Shown in pieces: positions 1-8,276 of a stretch of DNA of 64,000 nucleotides (the stretch's first letter is position 1; each line of letters begins with the position of its first letter). The notes beneath the pieces were generated by a model. The model saw only the letters and a list, made by a program, of their open reading frames with translations, searched no databases and was not told the DNA's origin. The stretch is from Pandoraea anhela (GTDB lineage Bacteria; Pseudomonadota; Gammaproteobacteria; Burkholderiales; Burkholderiaceae): positions 124,001 through 188,000 of the forward strand of contig NZ_CABPSB010000005.1 of assembly GCF_902459655.1 (NCBI RefSeq). The letters run 5' to 3'. The translations under genes were made by a program, and so were the position numbers.

Positions 1-227
1 GGTTCCTGCTTGCCGAACTGATTGCAAGGGAACGCCAGCACCTCGAAGCCGCGCGGGCCGAGTTGTTCGTAGAGCGTTTGCAGCCCGGCGTATTGCGGCG
101 TGAAGCCGCACTCGCTCGCCGTGTTGACGATGAGCAACACCTTGCCACGATACTGCGACAGGCTGACGGACTCGCCCGCCAGCGTCTGGACTGAAAAATC
201 GTACACGCGCTGCGAATTGGCGCTCAT
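1..227 (-). CDS. Glutathione peroxidase, partial (3' end outside window)
   Basis: Thiol-dependent peroxidase that reduces hydrogen peroxide and organic peroxides. The 75 visible N-terminal residues carry the family hallmark NTASECGFT, with the peroxidatic cysteine at residue 40 where animal enzymes have selenocysteine, and the second motif NQFGKQE with the catalytic glutamine. The start is the ATG at 227, supported by a GGGAG ribosome-binding site about 6 bases upstream. No signal peptide is visible, so it is probably cytoplasmic. The gene runs off the left edge. It is transcribed away from the PLP-homeostasis gene on the other strand. Confidence 0.9.
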   Translation of the reverse strand, partial: MSANSQRVYDFSVQTLAGESVSLSQYRGKVLLIVNTASECGFTPQYAGLQTLYEQLGPRGFEVLAFPCNQFGKQE

Positions 228-597
228 CGTCGGCTCCCTTTGGATGTTGGCACCGCGCAGTCTGCCACAACGCAGGCCCCATGGGCGGCGCACGCCCGCC
301 TGCGCCCCTCCTGGCATGCGGGCAACCCCACCGATGCCGCCCGGGTAGCACCTCGATATTTACCCGGTAGCACCTGCGCTCCGAGCACGGCTATAATCGG
401 TGGCCAATGGCTGGCCGACGACCCGGAGGGTCTTTCGAACTCGCCCGGTGTTCCCGGTGTACGCTGGGTAGACGACAGCGTGCCGATGCCGCGAAACCGT
501 GATACCGCGGCACTGCAAAACCGCAAAAACCGCAGCAAAAACAGCGCCAAAAACCGCAAAACCGCATTCCCCAGCCCGACTCTGCCAAATCCGCTCC
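228..597. other. Intergenic region between divergent genes
   Basis: About 370 bases with no supportable gene. It must hold the promoters of the glutathione peroxidase and PLP-homeostasis genes. Two direct copies of a CCGGKTAGCACCT element lie at about 341-353 and 363-375. A purine-rich run built on CCGCAAAA-like units occupies about 515-566, just before the YggS-family gene. I could not assign a specific promoter. Confidence 0.5.
341..375. repeat. Direct repeat, 13-base unit twice
   Basis: CCGGGTAGCACCT at 341-353 and CCCGGTAGCACCT at 363-375, separated by 9 bases. It lies in the divergent intergenic region, so it could be a regulator-binding pair, but there is no direct evidence for that. 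Confidence 0.5.
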
Positions 598-1311
598 ATG
601 TCGCCCATCGCTGCACACCTCGACGACGTCCTCTCCCGAATCACCCGCGCCACCGCCGCTGCCGGACGAACGGCAGGCAGCGTCCGTCTGCTCGCCGTCT
701 CCAAGACATTCGGCGCCGATGCCGTACGCGACGCAGTCGCCGCCGGCCAACGGGCATTCGGTGAGAACTACGTGCAGGAAGCGCTCGACAAGATCACCGC
801 CCTGAGCGATGCGACGGTCGGTGGCGAAGCGTTGGAATGGCATTTCATCGGACCGCTGCAAAGCAACAAGACGCGTCCGGTCGCCGAGCATTTCGACTGG
901 GTGCATTCCGTGGACCGGCTCAAGATCGCGGAACGCCTGAGCGCCCAGCGCCCGACGCATCTGCCTGCCTTGCAGGTCTGCCTGCAGATCAACATCAGCG
1001 GCGAGGCCAGCAAAAGCGGCGTGACACCGGACGAAGCCCCCGCGGTCGCCCGCGCTATCGCGGCGCTGCCGAATCTGACGCTGCGCGGCCTCATGGCGAT
1101 TCCCGAACCCGAGGACGACCCGGCCCGCCAGCGCGAGCCTTTCAGGGCCGTGCGCGAACTGTTCGACGCCCTGCGCGCCGACGGTCTGGCGCTCGACACG
1201 CTCTCGATGGGCATGTCGGGGGACCTGGAGGCGGCGGTGGCCGAGGGTGCGACAATGGTGCGCATCGGCACCGCGATTTTCGGCGCGCGGGATTACGGCT
1301 CACGGGCATGA
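598..1311 (+). CDS. YggS/PLPBP-family pyridoxal phosphate homeostasis protein
   Basis: PLP-binding TIM-barrel protein of the YggS/PROSC family, with no known catalytic activity; it buffers free pyridoxal phosphate and affects amino acid and keto acid pools. The 237 residues are normal for the family. Visible motifs are LLAVSKTF with the PLP-binding lysine at residue 36, HFIGPLQSNK, and near the C terminus GMSGDLEAAVAEG and VRIGTAIFG, which bind the phosphate. The ATG at 598 is preferred over an upstream in-frame ATG at 499 because homology starts there and the intervening residues are low complexity. As in many proteobacteria, proC follows on the same strand. Confidence 0.93.
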   Translation: MSPIAAHLDDVLSRITRATAAAGRTAGSVRLLAVSKTFGADAVRDAVAAGQRAFGENYVQEALDKITALSDATVGGEALEWHFIGPLQSNKTRPVAEHFDWVHSVDRLKIAERLSAQRPTHLPALQVCLQINISGEASKSGVTPDEAPAVARAIAALPNLTLRGLMAIPEPEDDPARQREPFRAVRELFDALRADGLALDTLSMGMSGDLEAAVAEGATMVRIGTAIFGARDYGSRA

Positions 1312-1476
1312 TCACGGCACGTCACGAGGGGCGCAAGTGGCGTCCGGGCATTCGCGCAAACCAGCCAGGGTAAGCGAGCCGGGGCGCGCCCCCACGAGCC
1401 CCCGCTGGCATGGACCAGCCACCAGGGCAGCAGCAACCGTAACGAGTAACGACACACGCAACGCAAAGGGATGGTT

Positions 1477-2289
1477 ATGAGAATTGCATTCATCGGCGGC
1501 GGCAACATGGCCAACGCCTTGATCGGCGGACTTGTCAAACGCGGCACGGCCCCGCGCGACATTCTCGCCATTGACGTCAACGAATCGACCCGCGACGGCC
1601 TCGTCAGGGATCACGGCATCGAGACCGCGAGCGCCCCCAACGATCGCCTGCGCGACTACGACACGCTCGTGCTGGCCGTCAAACCGCAAGTGCTCAAGGA
1701 TGTCGCGCAAGCCCTCCAGCCGCATCTGAACGGCCAACTGGTCATCAGCATCGCAGCGGGGATTCGTGCGTCGGATCTGGCCCGCTGGCTCGGCGGTCAT
1801 AACCAGATCGTGCGTTGCATGCCGAACACGCCGGCACTCATCGGCAAGGGCATCACCGGTCTGATCGCGCTCTCCGGCGTGGACTCCGATCAGCGCAAGC
1901 GCGCAGAGACGGTGCTGAGCGCCGCCGGCGAAATCGTATGGGTCGAGAAAGAGTCCCAGCTCGACGCCGTCACGGCCATCTCGGGCAGTGGCCCGGCGTA
2001 TGTCTTCTACTTCATCGAAGCGCTGGAGCAGGCCGCGCAGGAACTGGGCTTCTCGTCCGAGCAGGGGCGGCGGCTCGCCATCGCCACGTTCACCGGGGCA
2101 TCGCAACTCGCGGCGGACTCGACCGAGCCGGCCAGCGTGCTGCGCGATCGTGTGACGTCCAAGGGCGGTACGACTTTCGCGGCACTGAGTTCGTTCGAAA
2201 AGGACGCCATCAAGGACGCCATCGTGCGCGGCGTCAAGGCAGCCAACCATCGCGCCAAGGAACTCGGCGACGAACTGGGCGACGCCTGA
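1477..2289 (+). CDS. proC: Pyrroline-5-carboxylate reductase
   Basis: Last step of proline synthesis: reduces pyrroline-5-carboxylate to L-proline with NAD(P)H in the cytoplasm. The N terminus is a Rossmann fold with FIGGGNMANALIGG; the C-terminal dimerisation and active-site region contains SGSGPAYVFYFIEAL and the VTSKGGTT stretch. Two ATGs are possible, 1471 and 1477. I chose 1477 (270 aa) because AAAGGG ends directly against 1471 but lies 6 bases before 1477. The gene is 165 bases downstream of the PLP-homeostasis gene and may be cotranscribed with it. Confidence 0.95.
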   Translation: MRIAFIGGGNMANALIGGLVKRGTAPRDILAIDVNESTRDGLVRDHGIETASAPNDRLRDYDTLVLAVKPQVLKDVAQALQPHLNGQLVISIAAGIRASDLARWLGGHNQIVRCMPNTPALIGKGITGLIALSGVDSDQRKRAETVLSAAGEIVWVEKESQLDAVTAISGSGPAYVFYFIEALEQAAQELGFSSEQGRRLAIATFTGASQLAADSTEPASVLRDRVTSKGGTTFAALSSFEKDAIKDAIVRGVKAANHRAKELGDELGDA

Positions 2290-2410
2290 TCGCCCGACGC
2301 GCCGGCATCGCTTCGGGCGATGTCGGCGTGAGCCTTTGCACGACATCTTCGACGCTGCACAACGGCGTCGCTGCGCGCGCCCCGACGCCCTGAGCGCCGC
2401 CCTCCCACGT

Positions 2411-2450
2411 CCTTAAGCGTTCTTAAGCGTCCTTGAGCGTTCTTAAGCGC
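2411..2450. repeat. 10-bp tandem repeat, four units
   Basis: Four consecutive 10-base units (CCTTAAGCGT, TCTTAAGCGT, CCTTGAGCGT, TCTTAAGCGC). They lie between the convergent proC and ubiA genes, and the last unit supplies the ubiA stop codon. Such short arrays are prone to slippage, and copy number may differ between strains. Confidence 0.85.
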
Positions 2451-3309
2451 TCAGCAAATAGTGCCCGGCAATCCCCGCGAAGACCGCCGCGCCGAGCCAG
2501 TTGTTGTGACGGAACGCGGCGAAACAGGGCATACGCTCGCGGCCACGGATCAGGAAGTAGTGATAGATGGCGAAACTCACGGCGACGCCCATCCCGAGCC
2601 AGAACGGCCAGCCAAAGCCGAGATACGCGCCGACCAGCGCCTGAATACCGAGCGCACCGACGTAACAGAGCATGACGGCCAGCACGTCGAAACGACCGAA
2701 CGTGATCGCCGACGTCTTGATGCCGATCTTCAGATCGTCGTCGCGATCGACCATCGCGTACTCGGTGTCATAGGCGAGCGACCAGAACACGTTCGAGAGC
2801 AGCAACACCCACGCGAGCGCCGGCACCTGATTCTGCACGGCGGCAAATGCCATCGGAATGCCGAAGCCGAACGCTACCCCAAGATACGCCTGCGGCAACG
2901 CGAAAAAGCGTTTGGTGAACGGATAAGTGCCCGCCACGAACAACGCCGGGATCGAGAGCCACTTGGTCAGCGCATTGAGCGGCAGGATCAGCAGAAAGCT
3001 GACGAGCGCGAGCGTGGCGGCCACGGCAACCGCTTCCCACGCGCGAATACGTCCCGAGGTGATCGGACGCTCTTTCGTGCGTTTGACGTACTTATCGAAG
3101 TCGCGGTCGGCGTAATCGTTGATGGCGCAGCCCGCCGAGCGCATGAGGAACGTGCCGAGCGTGAAGATCGCGAACAGCAGCGGGTCGGGATGCCCGTTGG
3201 ACGCAATCCACAGCGCCGAGAGCGTCGGCCACAGCAGCAGCACGGTGCCGATCGGCTTGTCCAGACGAACGAGGCGGAAGTACAGCGGAAGACGTTGAGC
3301 GAGCAACAT
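2443..3309 (-). CDS. ubiA: 4-hydroxybenzoate octaprenyltransferase
   Basis: Integral membrane prenyltransferase that attaches the polyprenyl chain to 4-hydroxybenzoate in ubiquinone synthesis. The UbiA family signatures are clear: [15 protein letters not shown] at the N terminus, the first aspartate-rich motif NDYADRDFD, and the second [12 protein letters not shown], which bind Mg2+-diphosphate. Several hydrophobic helices follow. I start at the ATG at 3309 (288 aa), which begins [21 protein letters not shown]; the longer reading from 3363 adds non-conserved residues. No strong ribosome-binding site is seen, so the start is less certain than the identity. Confidence 0.93.
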   Translation of the reverse strand: MLLAQRLPLYFRLVRLDKPIGTVLLLWPTLSALWIASNGHPDPLLFAIFTLGTFLMRSAGCAINDYADRDFDKYVKRTKERPITSGRIRAWEAVAVAATLALVSFLLILPLNALTKWLSIPALFVAGTYPFTKRFFALPQAYLGVAFGFGIPMAFAAVQNQVPALAWVLLLSNVFWSLAYDTEYAMVDRDDDLKIGIKTSAITFGRFDVLAVMLCYVGALGIQALVGAYLGFGWPFWLGMGVAVSFAIYHYFLIRGRERMPCFAAFRHNNWLGAAVFAGIAGHYLLSA

Positions 3310-3441
3310 GACGAGGAAGCCCGGAAGGCGGTAAGACGTGTGGCGACATTGTAGGCCACGCAACGTGTGCCCGCCAATCGACCGGCCGACAGAGGATGCC
3401 CGGCGATCCGCGCGTGCGCGGTGACGTTTCCGTTACCAGAG

Positions 3442-4836
3442 TTACCAGATCCAGAACATCAACAGCCAGAGCCAGTTGACGAGCGCCAGCGCCGCCACGA
3501 TCCCGGCCATGCCGGCCAGACGCCGCACGGGCGAGGTTGCATGCCGCCCCGTCACGCGCCAGCCGAGCCAGAGGCTCCACAAGGTCGTCAGCGCGAGAAT
3601 GGTGGCGCGCACGTCGTTGGCCCAGTAAATCGGCAGATGCTCGGCGCGCAACAGGCTGACCGTCGTGGCCGACAGACCGATGAATACGCCGGCGCCGGCA
3701 ATCGGAATCAGCGACTGCACCAGGTGGTTGAAGCGCGACGTTTCCCACGTGCCCATCGCCCGGTTGGCCAGCGCGAAGATGGCCGTGAAAGCCAGTCCGA
3801 GCAGCACACCGTTGCCGAGGATGTACGTGACGACCATGGCGCCGTCGAGCCAGGTGAAAACGTCGCTCTGTTCGGGATAGTTGGTGAAGATGAACCACGG
3901 CGCATTCGTCTCGAACGGCCACATGATGTCGCGGTCGATCAGCCACGTGGCCAACGCCGTCTTGGTCGCGACGAACCAGGGGTTCACCGTCCAGTGGAAT
4001 GCGCCGATAGCCACACCGAGCAGGCCGAAGTTGACCAGCACGCTGTCCCAGAGGCTGTTGTTCTCGGTCGCGCCGTACTTCACGATTTCTTCGCTGGGCG
4101 AGCGGCCGGTGAGCGCGATGGCGTCGCGATGCCCCGCGCAGCGGCCGCACATATGGCACTGCGCGCCGCCCTTCATATTGCGCAACGGCACGAGCGGCGC
4201 GCAATTGATCGGGATGATCTTGTGACCTCTGGCGTTGTACGACTGACGCCAGGCGTCTTCATTGACCTTGAAGTGGAACGGCGCGAGACGCGCCAGCAGC
4301 GAGAACACGCCGTTGACCGGGCACAGGTACTTGCACCACACGCGCTTGTCGCGTCCGTAGAAGTAACCGATCACCATGGCGCCGATGGTCGAGCCGCCCA
4401 GCACCAGCAACACGGCTTTCGGGTACTGGTAGACGCTGACCATCTGACCGTACAGCGTGGTCCCGGCGAAGGCGACGAACGGCCAGCCGCCCCAACGCAT
4501 CCAGCGAGGAATTGCGCGACCTTTGCCATGACGGCTGGCGAATTCGGAGAGTGTGCCCTCGGGACACAGCACGCCGCACCAGACACGCCCCATGAGCACC
4601 ATGCTGATGAGCACGAACGGCCACCAGATGCCCCAGAACGTGAACTGCGCGAAGACGGTGAGGTTGTTCAGGATGTGCGCCGTCTCGTCCGGCAGCGGCA
4701 TCACGACGGGCACGCAGATCAGAAACGCATAAACCAGCACGATGCCCCACTGCACGCCACGAATGAGTTTGCCGTGGCGTTGCATCCAAAGGCCCAGTCG
4801 GGCCAGTCGGTTCGGGACAGTGATCGCGATACTCAT
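3442..4836 (-). CDS. ftrD: FtrD-type 4Fe-4S membrane ferredoxin of the ferrous-iron uptake system
   Basis: 464-residue polytopic membrane protein with iron-sulfur motifs of the NapH/RdxA type. Cysteine clusters are visible at WCGVLCPEGT, WCKYLCPVNG and CHMCGRC, between hydrophobic helices. In the FtrABCD systems described for Bordetella and Burkholderia, this polyferredoxin is thought to move electrons linked to iron oxidation and reduction during uptake. It is the last gene of a four-gene minus-strand operon, 135 bases after the permease gene. Function is assigned from position and family, and its exact electron partner is not visible. Confidence 0.85.
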   Translation of the reverse strand: MSIAITVPNRLARLGLWMQRHGKLIRGVQWGIVLVYAFLICVPVVMPLPDETAHILNNLTVFAQFTFWGIWWPFVLISMVLMGRVWCGVLCPEGTLSEFASRHGKGRAIPRWMRWGGWPFVAFAGTTLYGQMVSVYQYPKAVLLVLGGSTIGAMVIGYFYGRDKRVWCKYLCPVNGVFSLLARLAPFHFKVNEDAWRQSYNARGHKIIPINCAPLVPLRNMKGGAQCHMCGRCAGHRDAIALTGRSPSEEIVKYGATENNSLWDSVLVNFGLLGVAIGAFHWTVNPWFVATKTALATWLIDRDIMWPFETNAPWFIFTNYPEQSDVFTWLDGAMVVTYILGNGVLLGLAFTAIFALANRAMGTWETSRFNHLVQSLIPIAGAGVFIGLSATTVSLLRAEHLPIYWANDVRATILALTTLWSLWLGWRVTGRHATSPVRRLAGMAGIVAALALVNWLWLLMFWIW

Positions 4837-4971
4837 GCTGGGTTCTTACGTCGGTCTTGCGTCGGGGGATTACCTTGCGGGCTGACGGATCTCGTGTGTT
4901 GCGCGTCCGTTCAGTCCGTTGTGTGCACCGGGCGGGATCGCCGCCCGGCGCCGCATGCTGCCTTGCTGCGC

Positions 4972-5808
4972 TCAGGCGGGTTTGACCTGTTTGGCTGGCG
5001 TGCCGGCGCGCTTGAGCAGCGCCCACATGAACAGCCAGTACACGGCATACACCAACAAGTTCATACCGGACGGATGCGCACGGTACCCGGTCAGTGTAGC
5101 CACGAGGCTGCCGAACGAACTCGCGTCATCCAGAATCGCGGAAGTATCCCACAGTTGGTCGACCAGCGTCGGCACGAGTTCGAGCGAGATCAGACGATCC
5201 AGGCCCGACTCCAGCAAGCCGGCGGCCAGGAACAGCAGCATGATTTCCGTGACGCGGAAGAACAGACGCCACGAAAAAATCTTGCCGCCCAATTGCAGCA
5301 GCCAGAACGTGACGAGCGCGAGCACGAAGCCGATCGCAACGGCGAGCCACATCGACATCGGCACGCTGCCCTCCTGACCGAAGCCCAGCCCGTAGAGGAA
5401 GATGGCGGTCTCGCTGCCTTCGCGGGCAATCGCCAGCGCGACCAGCACGAGCACGCCCCACCAGGTGCCCTGATCGTGGTTCTTCTTGAGCGAGGACTCC
5501 ATGTCGCGCTTGAGCGTGCGCCCGTTGCGCTTCATCCAGAAGACCATCTGCACGATCAGCACGCACGCGACGAGCACCATGGCGGTCTGGAAGTAATCCT
5601 GCGCGTCGCCCGAAAGCACTTCCGTGAAGCCGACGAGCGCGGCGCCCAGACCGACCGCCGCCGCAATACCGAGGGCGACACCGGCCCACAGATAGGGCAG
5701 GCCACGCTTGGCACCGTGATCCGGATTGGCCAGCCAGGCATGAAGAATGCCGACGACCAGCAATGCCTCGACGCTTTCGCGCCAGACGATGAACATGACC
5801 TGACCCAT
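4972..5808 (-). CDS. ftrC: FTR1-family iron permease
   Basis: 278-residue inner-membrane iron permease. The two REXXE iron-coordinating motifs of FTR1/EfeU proteins are present: RESVE at residues 10-14 and REGSE in the central helix region, each in a hydrophobic helix. It starts at the ATG at 5808, directly at the first helix, as is usual for FTR1. In FtrABCD systems the permease imports iron delivered by the periplasmic partners. Upstream lie the cupredoxin and P19 genes, downstream the ferredoxin gene. Confidence 0.92.
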   Translation of the reverse strand: MGQVMFIVWRESVEALLVVGILHAWLANPDHGAKRGLPYLWAGVALGIAAAVGLGAALVGFTEVLSGDAQDYFQTAMVLVACVLIVQMVFWMKRNGRTLKRDMESSLKKNHDQGTWWGVLVLVALAIAREGSETAIFLYGLGFGQEGSVPMSMWLAVAIGFVLALVTFWLLQLGGKIFSWRLFFRVTEIMLLFLAAGLLESGLDRLISLELVPTLVDQLWDTSAILDDASSFGSLVATLTGYRAHPSGMNLLVYAVYWLFMWALLKRAGTPAKQVKPA

Positions 5809-5867
5809 CGAGTAATTCCTTTTGTAATGCGTGTACTACGGTGTGACTGAAACGCCCTGCGACCGGC

Positions 5868-6224
5868 TTACCTGGCGACGATCACGCCTTGCGCCTGTTG
5901 ATGGAAGTCGTCGAAAAACTTGTACTCGCCCGGTTGCAGCGGAGCGATCACGACAAACGACTGCGCGCCCGGTGCGAGCACCTTTTCCTTGCGCAGTTGC
6001 AGACTTTCGAACTCGACGGCGTTCGTTCCGGTGTTATGCACCTCGATCTTGATGCGCTTGCCGGCCGGCACTTCGATACGCGCCGGATTGAGTTTGCCGT
6101 TGTTCATTTCCAGCTTGAAGGTGGGCAAGTCGTCGGCACGGGCGAGCGAGGGGCCTGCCAATGCGAACAAGGTCGCCACCAGGGCCGTCATCGTGGCCAG
6201 CAGGCGCGCGATGCGCTGAATCAT
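5868..6224 (-). CDS. ftrB: Periplasmic cupredoxin-like protein of the ferrous-iron system
   Basis: 118 residues: a signal peptide (hydrophobic stretch to about residue 30, cleavage near SLARA-DD) followed by one small cupredoxin-like beta domain. The domain has the HNTG, EFESLQLRKE and PGEYKFFDDFH segments. In FtrABCD models it works in the periplasm beside P19, perhaps as an oxidase partner. A GGAG ribosome-binding site lies about 8 bases before the ATG. It is 59 bases upstream of the permease gene and 63 bases downstream of the P19 gene. Classical type-1 copper ligands are not fully evident, so copper binding is uncertain. Confidence 0.85.
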   Translation of the reverse strand: MIQRIARLLATMTALVATLFALAGPSLARADDLPTFKLEMNNGKLNPARIEVPAGKRIKIEVHNTGTNAVEFESLQLRKEKVLAPGAQSFVVIAPLQPGEYKFFDDFHQQAQGVIVAR

Positions 6225-6287
6225 CCTTGTGCTCCAAATGAAAACAGCGCTGGTCGGCAGACCAACGCTGCATCAGATTAACCCGGC

Positions 6288-6917
6288 TCAGTAGCCACCC
6301 TTCTTGCCGACGTTCGCGAAAGTGAAATCGACGACCTTGGTGATGGGCTTGAACCATGCGCCCACGCCGGTTTCCTTGTCGACGTGACGGCCGAAGCACC
6401 ACGGTCCCGCGCCGCCATGATCCATATGGCCGACGGCCATCGGCTTGGCGTTCTTGTCGACCAGGCAACCGAATTCCTTGAGCGTACCCGGTGCATTGAT
6501 GACCATCGTCAGTTGGTACTTGCCCACGCCGTTGAGCTTGACGTTATCGCCGTAGTGCGGGCCGTCGCTCGCCACCATCGGCATCATCAGGCCTTCCACG
6601 ACCGGGCCGTCCGGCGTCTTGCCGTCCGACTTCATCTTCTGGAGCTTGTAGGTGATTTCGAGACCCGGAATCCAGTCGCCTTCGGCGTAACCGTTCGGGT
6701 TGTTCTTGATCGCGTGAATGTCGGCTTCCAGATGGATGTCCGACTTGGCGGCGTCGCGCATCATGCCGGCCGGCTCCATCGTGATCGGCTGGAGGTACAC
6801 CGTGTTGATTTCCATGCCCGCCGTATTCAGCGGTTTGCCGATGGGATACTCAGCAGCCTGAGCCAGGGTGGCCACACCGGCAAGCAATACCGCCGCCGCG
6901 AGGGATGTCACGCGCAT
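6288..6917 (-). CDS. ftrA: Periplasmic P19/Tpd-family iron-binding protein
   Basis: 210-residue periplasmic high-affinity iron-transport protein of the P19 (Tpd) family. A clear signal peptide ends at AQA-AEYPIG. The mature part shows family features: INTVYLQPITMEP, DIHLEADIHA with clustered acidic and histidine residues, WIPGLEITYKL and YGDNVKLNG. The ATG at 6917 is chosen because it begins the signal peptide and has TTGGAG upstream; a longer frame to 7007 adds unlikely residues. It is the first gene of the ftrABCD operon, and a Fur-box-like sequence lies immediately upstream. Confidence 0.9.
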   Translation of the reverse strand: MRVTSLAAAVLLAGVATLAQAAEYPIGKPLNTAGMEINTVYLQPITMEPAGMMRDAAKSDIHLEADIHAIKNNPNGYAEGDWIPGLEITYKLQKMKSDGKTPDGPVVEGLMMPMVASDGPHYGDNVKLNGVGKYQLTMVINAPGTLKEFGCLVDKNAKPMAVGHMDHGGAGPWCFGRHVDKETGVGAWFKPITKVVDFTFANVGKKGGY

Positions 6918-6942
6918 ACACACTCCAATATTGGTCGAGAAG

Positions 6943-6963
6943 TTAATGCAAACAATTCTCAAT
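6943..6963 (-). promoter_or_regulatory. Fur-box-like operator upstream of the ftrABCD operon
   Basis: On the minus strand the sequence reads TATTGAGAATTGTTTGCATTA. It keeps the TGAGAAT and the TTNNCATT-like arm of the Fur consensus, differing at about two of sixteen positions. It starts 26 bases before the first start codon, where a repressor could block transcription. Iron repression through Fur is expected for this uptake system; the binding itself is inferred. Confidence 0.6.
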
Positions 6964-7381
6964 AAGTTTAGCACTATCGCCAAAGCCAGACAAACCGGCG
7001 AAGTCAAGGAAACACGGAAGGAATTGGGAAATTCGATGGTGGTTTGAACGTTGCGCGAGCGCTGGCGGGGGCGCGCAGCCCTTGGCGGCGGATTCTTAGC
7101 CGCCGGTTACGGAAAATTACCGGATGCGCGCCTCGGACAATTTACGTACCGATCAGGCCCAACACGACAGTCCCTTTTCGCGTAGCTGCCCCGAACATGC
7201 CCTGCACAAGGCCTGACGTCATGGGAGGGCAACGGCCTCCCCCAATGCCGCGACATCGGGGGCGGCACCTTAACCGGCGATGCTTAGTAACGAATTAGGC
7301 TCGGAGGCGACAAGCCTCCTTTAGCGGAGGCCTCGGGTCAGGGGGGTTGGGGTCAGCGGGCTTGAATCAGGAGGCGGGAGG
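6964..7381. other. Intergenic region with several short hairpins
   Basis: About 420 bases with no supportable gene, between the ftrA promoter and the 3' end of the Lrp-family gene. Short inverted repeats are dense: CCGGT..ACCGG near 7101-7121, GGGAGG..CCTCCC near 7221-7245, and GGAGGC-N5-GCCTCC at 7303-7319. I recognise no known riboswitch or sRNA. The last hairpin could end Lrp-family transcription but lacks a clear U run. Confidence 0.4.
7303..7319. terminator. Possible hairpin downstream of the Lrp-family gene
   Basis: GGAGGC and GCCTCC flank a 5-base loop, about 60 bases past the Lrp-family stop codon. There is no U run on either strand, so factor-independent termination is only a weak suggestion. 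Confidence 0.3.
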
Positions 7382-7843
7382 TCAAGGCAGCACACCGCCC
7401 CGGTCGATCTTGCGAGCCAGTACGACGGACGTCGTCGTACGCGTGACCCCGTCGATCTCGCCGATGGTGTCGAGCAGGGCATCGAGCTGATCGGCGGACG
7501 CGGCGTGCAGCCACGCGACATAGTCGAACTCGCCGCTCACGGAACACAGCAGATGGATCTCGGGCATCTTGTTCAGCCGGCGCAGCACGTCGCGCCCCGA
7601 GCGGGGCTGCACGCTGATGCCCACGCACGCCTGCAAGCCACCGCCGACGGCGTCCTGCCCCAGCCGGACCGTGTAGCCGGCGATCACGCCGGCCTGTTCG
7701 AGTCGCCCGATGCGCGCGACGACCGTCGTGCGGGCCACCCCCAGTCGCCGCGCGAGATTGGCCGTGCTCTCACGGGCATTCACCCGCAGCAGGGCGAGCA
7801 GATTACGGTCGAGTTCGTCGAGCGCGGTCGCAAGGAGCGTCAT
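7382..7843 (-). CDS. Lrp/AsnC-family transcriptional regulator
   Basis: 153-residue regulator. The N-terminal helix-turn-helix spans LDELDRNLLALLRVN to IGRLEQAGVIAGYTVRL, with recognition helix near ARTTVVARIGRL. The C-terminal part is the ligand-sensing ALR/RAM domain, including VCSVSGEFDYVAWL-type sequence and the closing TTTSVVLARKID. Lrp-type proteins sense amino acids and act as octamers or similar. I start at the ATG at 7843, where family similarity begins; a longer reading to 7906 adds a PVRPMRPM tail. The gene is divergent from a polar amino acid ABC transporter, which makes that operon a plausible target, though this is not shown. Confidence 0.9.
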   Translation of the reverse strand: MTLLATALDELDRNLLALLRVNARESTANLARRLGVARTTVVARIGRLEQAGVIAGYTVRLGQDAVGGGLQACVGISVQPRSGRDVLRRLNKMPEIHLLCSVSGEFDYVAWLHAASADQLDALLDTIGEIDGVTRTTTSVVLARKIDRGGVLP

Positions 7844-8276
7844 CGGATATCGGGAAGTTGGAGTCGAGCGCATCGGTCGCATCGGCCGCACGGGTCGCGC
7901 GGGCAAGCGCTGATTATAGAGCGATGCCGCCCCGCGACGTCGGCGTCCCGGCGCACCGATGTCTCACAGCAAGAGATACGATGACAAGGGTCCGGAACGC
8001 CCATCCATCAACCCATCGTTGAGGGCGCCTCACGCAGCCTCTGGCGTCCCGCCTCCCGGTGGAAAACGGCCTTTGACCCTTGTCCTATCAAGGCCATAGC
8101 CAAGGGTATCCCCCCAAGCGATGGCTATTGACAACGCCAAGGGGCGATGCGCAAAATCACATCACTTATATGACGACGTACAAGAAAGACCCACCACGGC
8201 GACAGCGGATGTCATGACCGCAACGATGGCTGCCTGGCGCGTCGGCCCCGAACGTCACCGGAGACAGGCGTTTGCC
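7844..8276. other. Divergent intergenic region before the amino acid ABC operon
   Basis: About 430 bases without a supportable gene. A candidate promoter is TTGACA at 8128-8133 with CAAAAT at 8152-8157 (18-base spacing). An imperfect inverted repeat, CATAGCC near 8095 and GGCTATTG near 8123, surrounds a C-run and could be a regulator site. An ORF reading through from 8121 into the permease gene is not the likely coding start. Confidence 0.4.
8128..8157 (+). promoter_or_regulatory. Possible sigma-70 promoter of the amino acid ABC operon
   Basis: A perfect -35 TTGACA and a four-of-six -10 CAAAAT, 18 bases apart, lie about 120 bases before the permease start. Position fits, but the -10 match is weak. 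Confidence 0.35.

Noticed and set aside
7142-7222. 26-codon frame on the minus strand reading MTSGLVQGMFGAATRKGTVV...
   Set aside because: Hydrophobic little peptide next to a hairpin, but no ribosome-binding site at the right distance and no conservation evidence.
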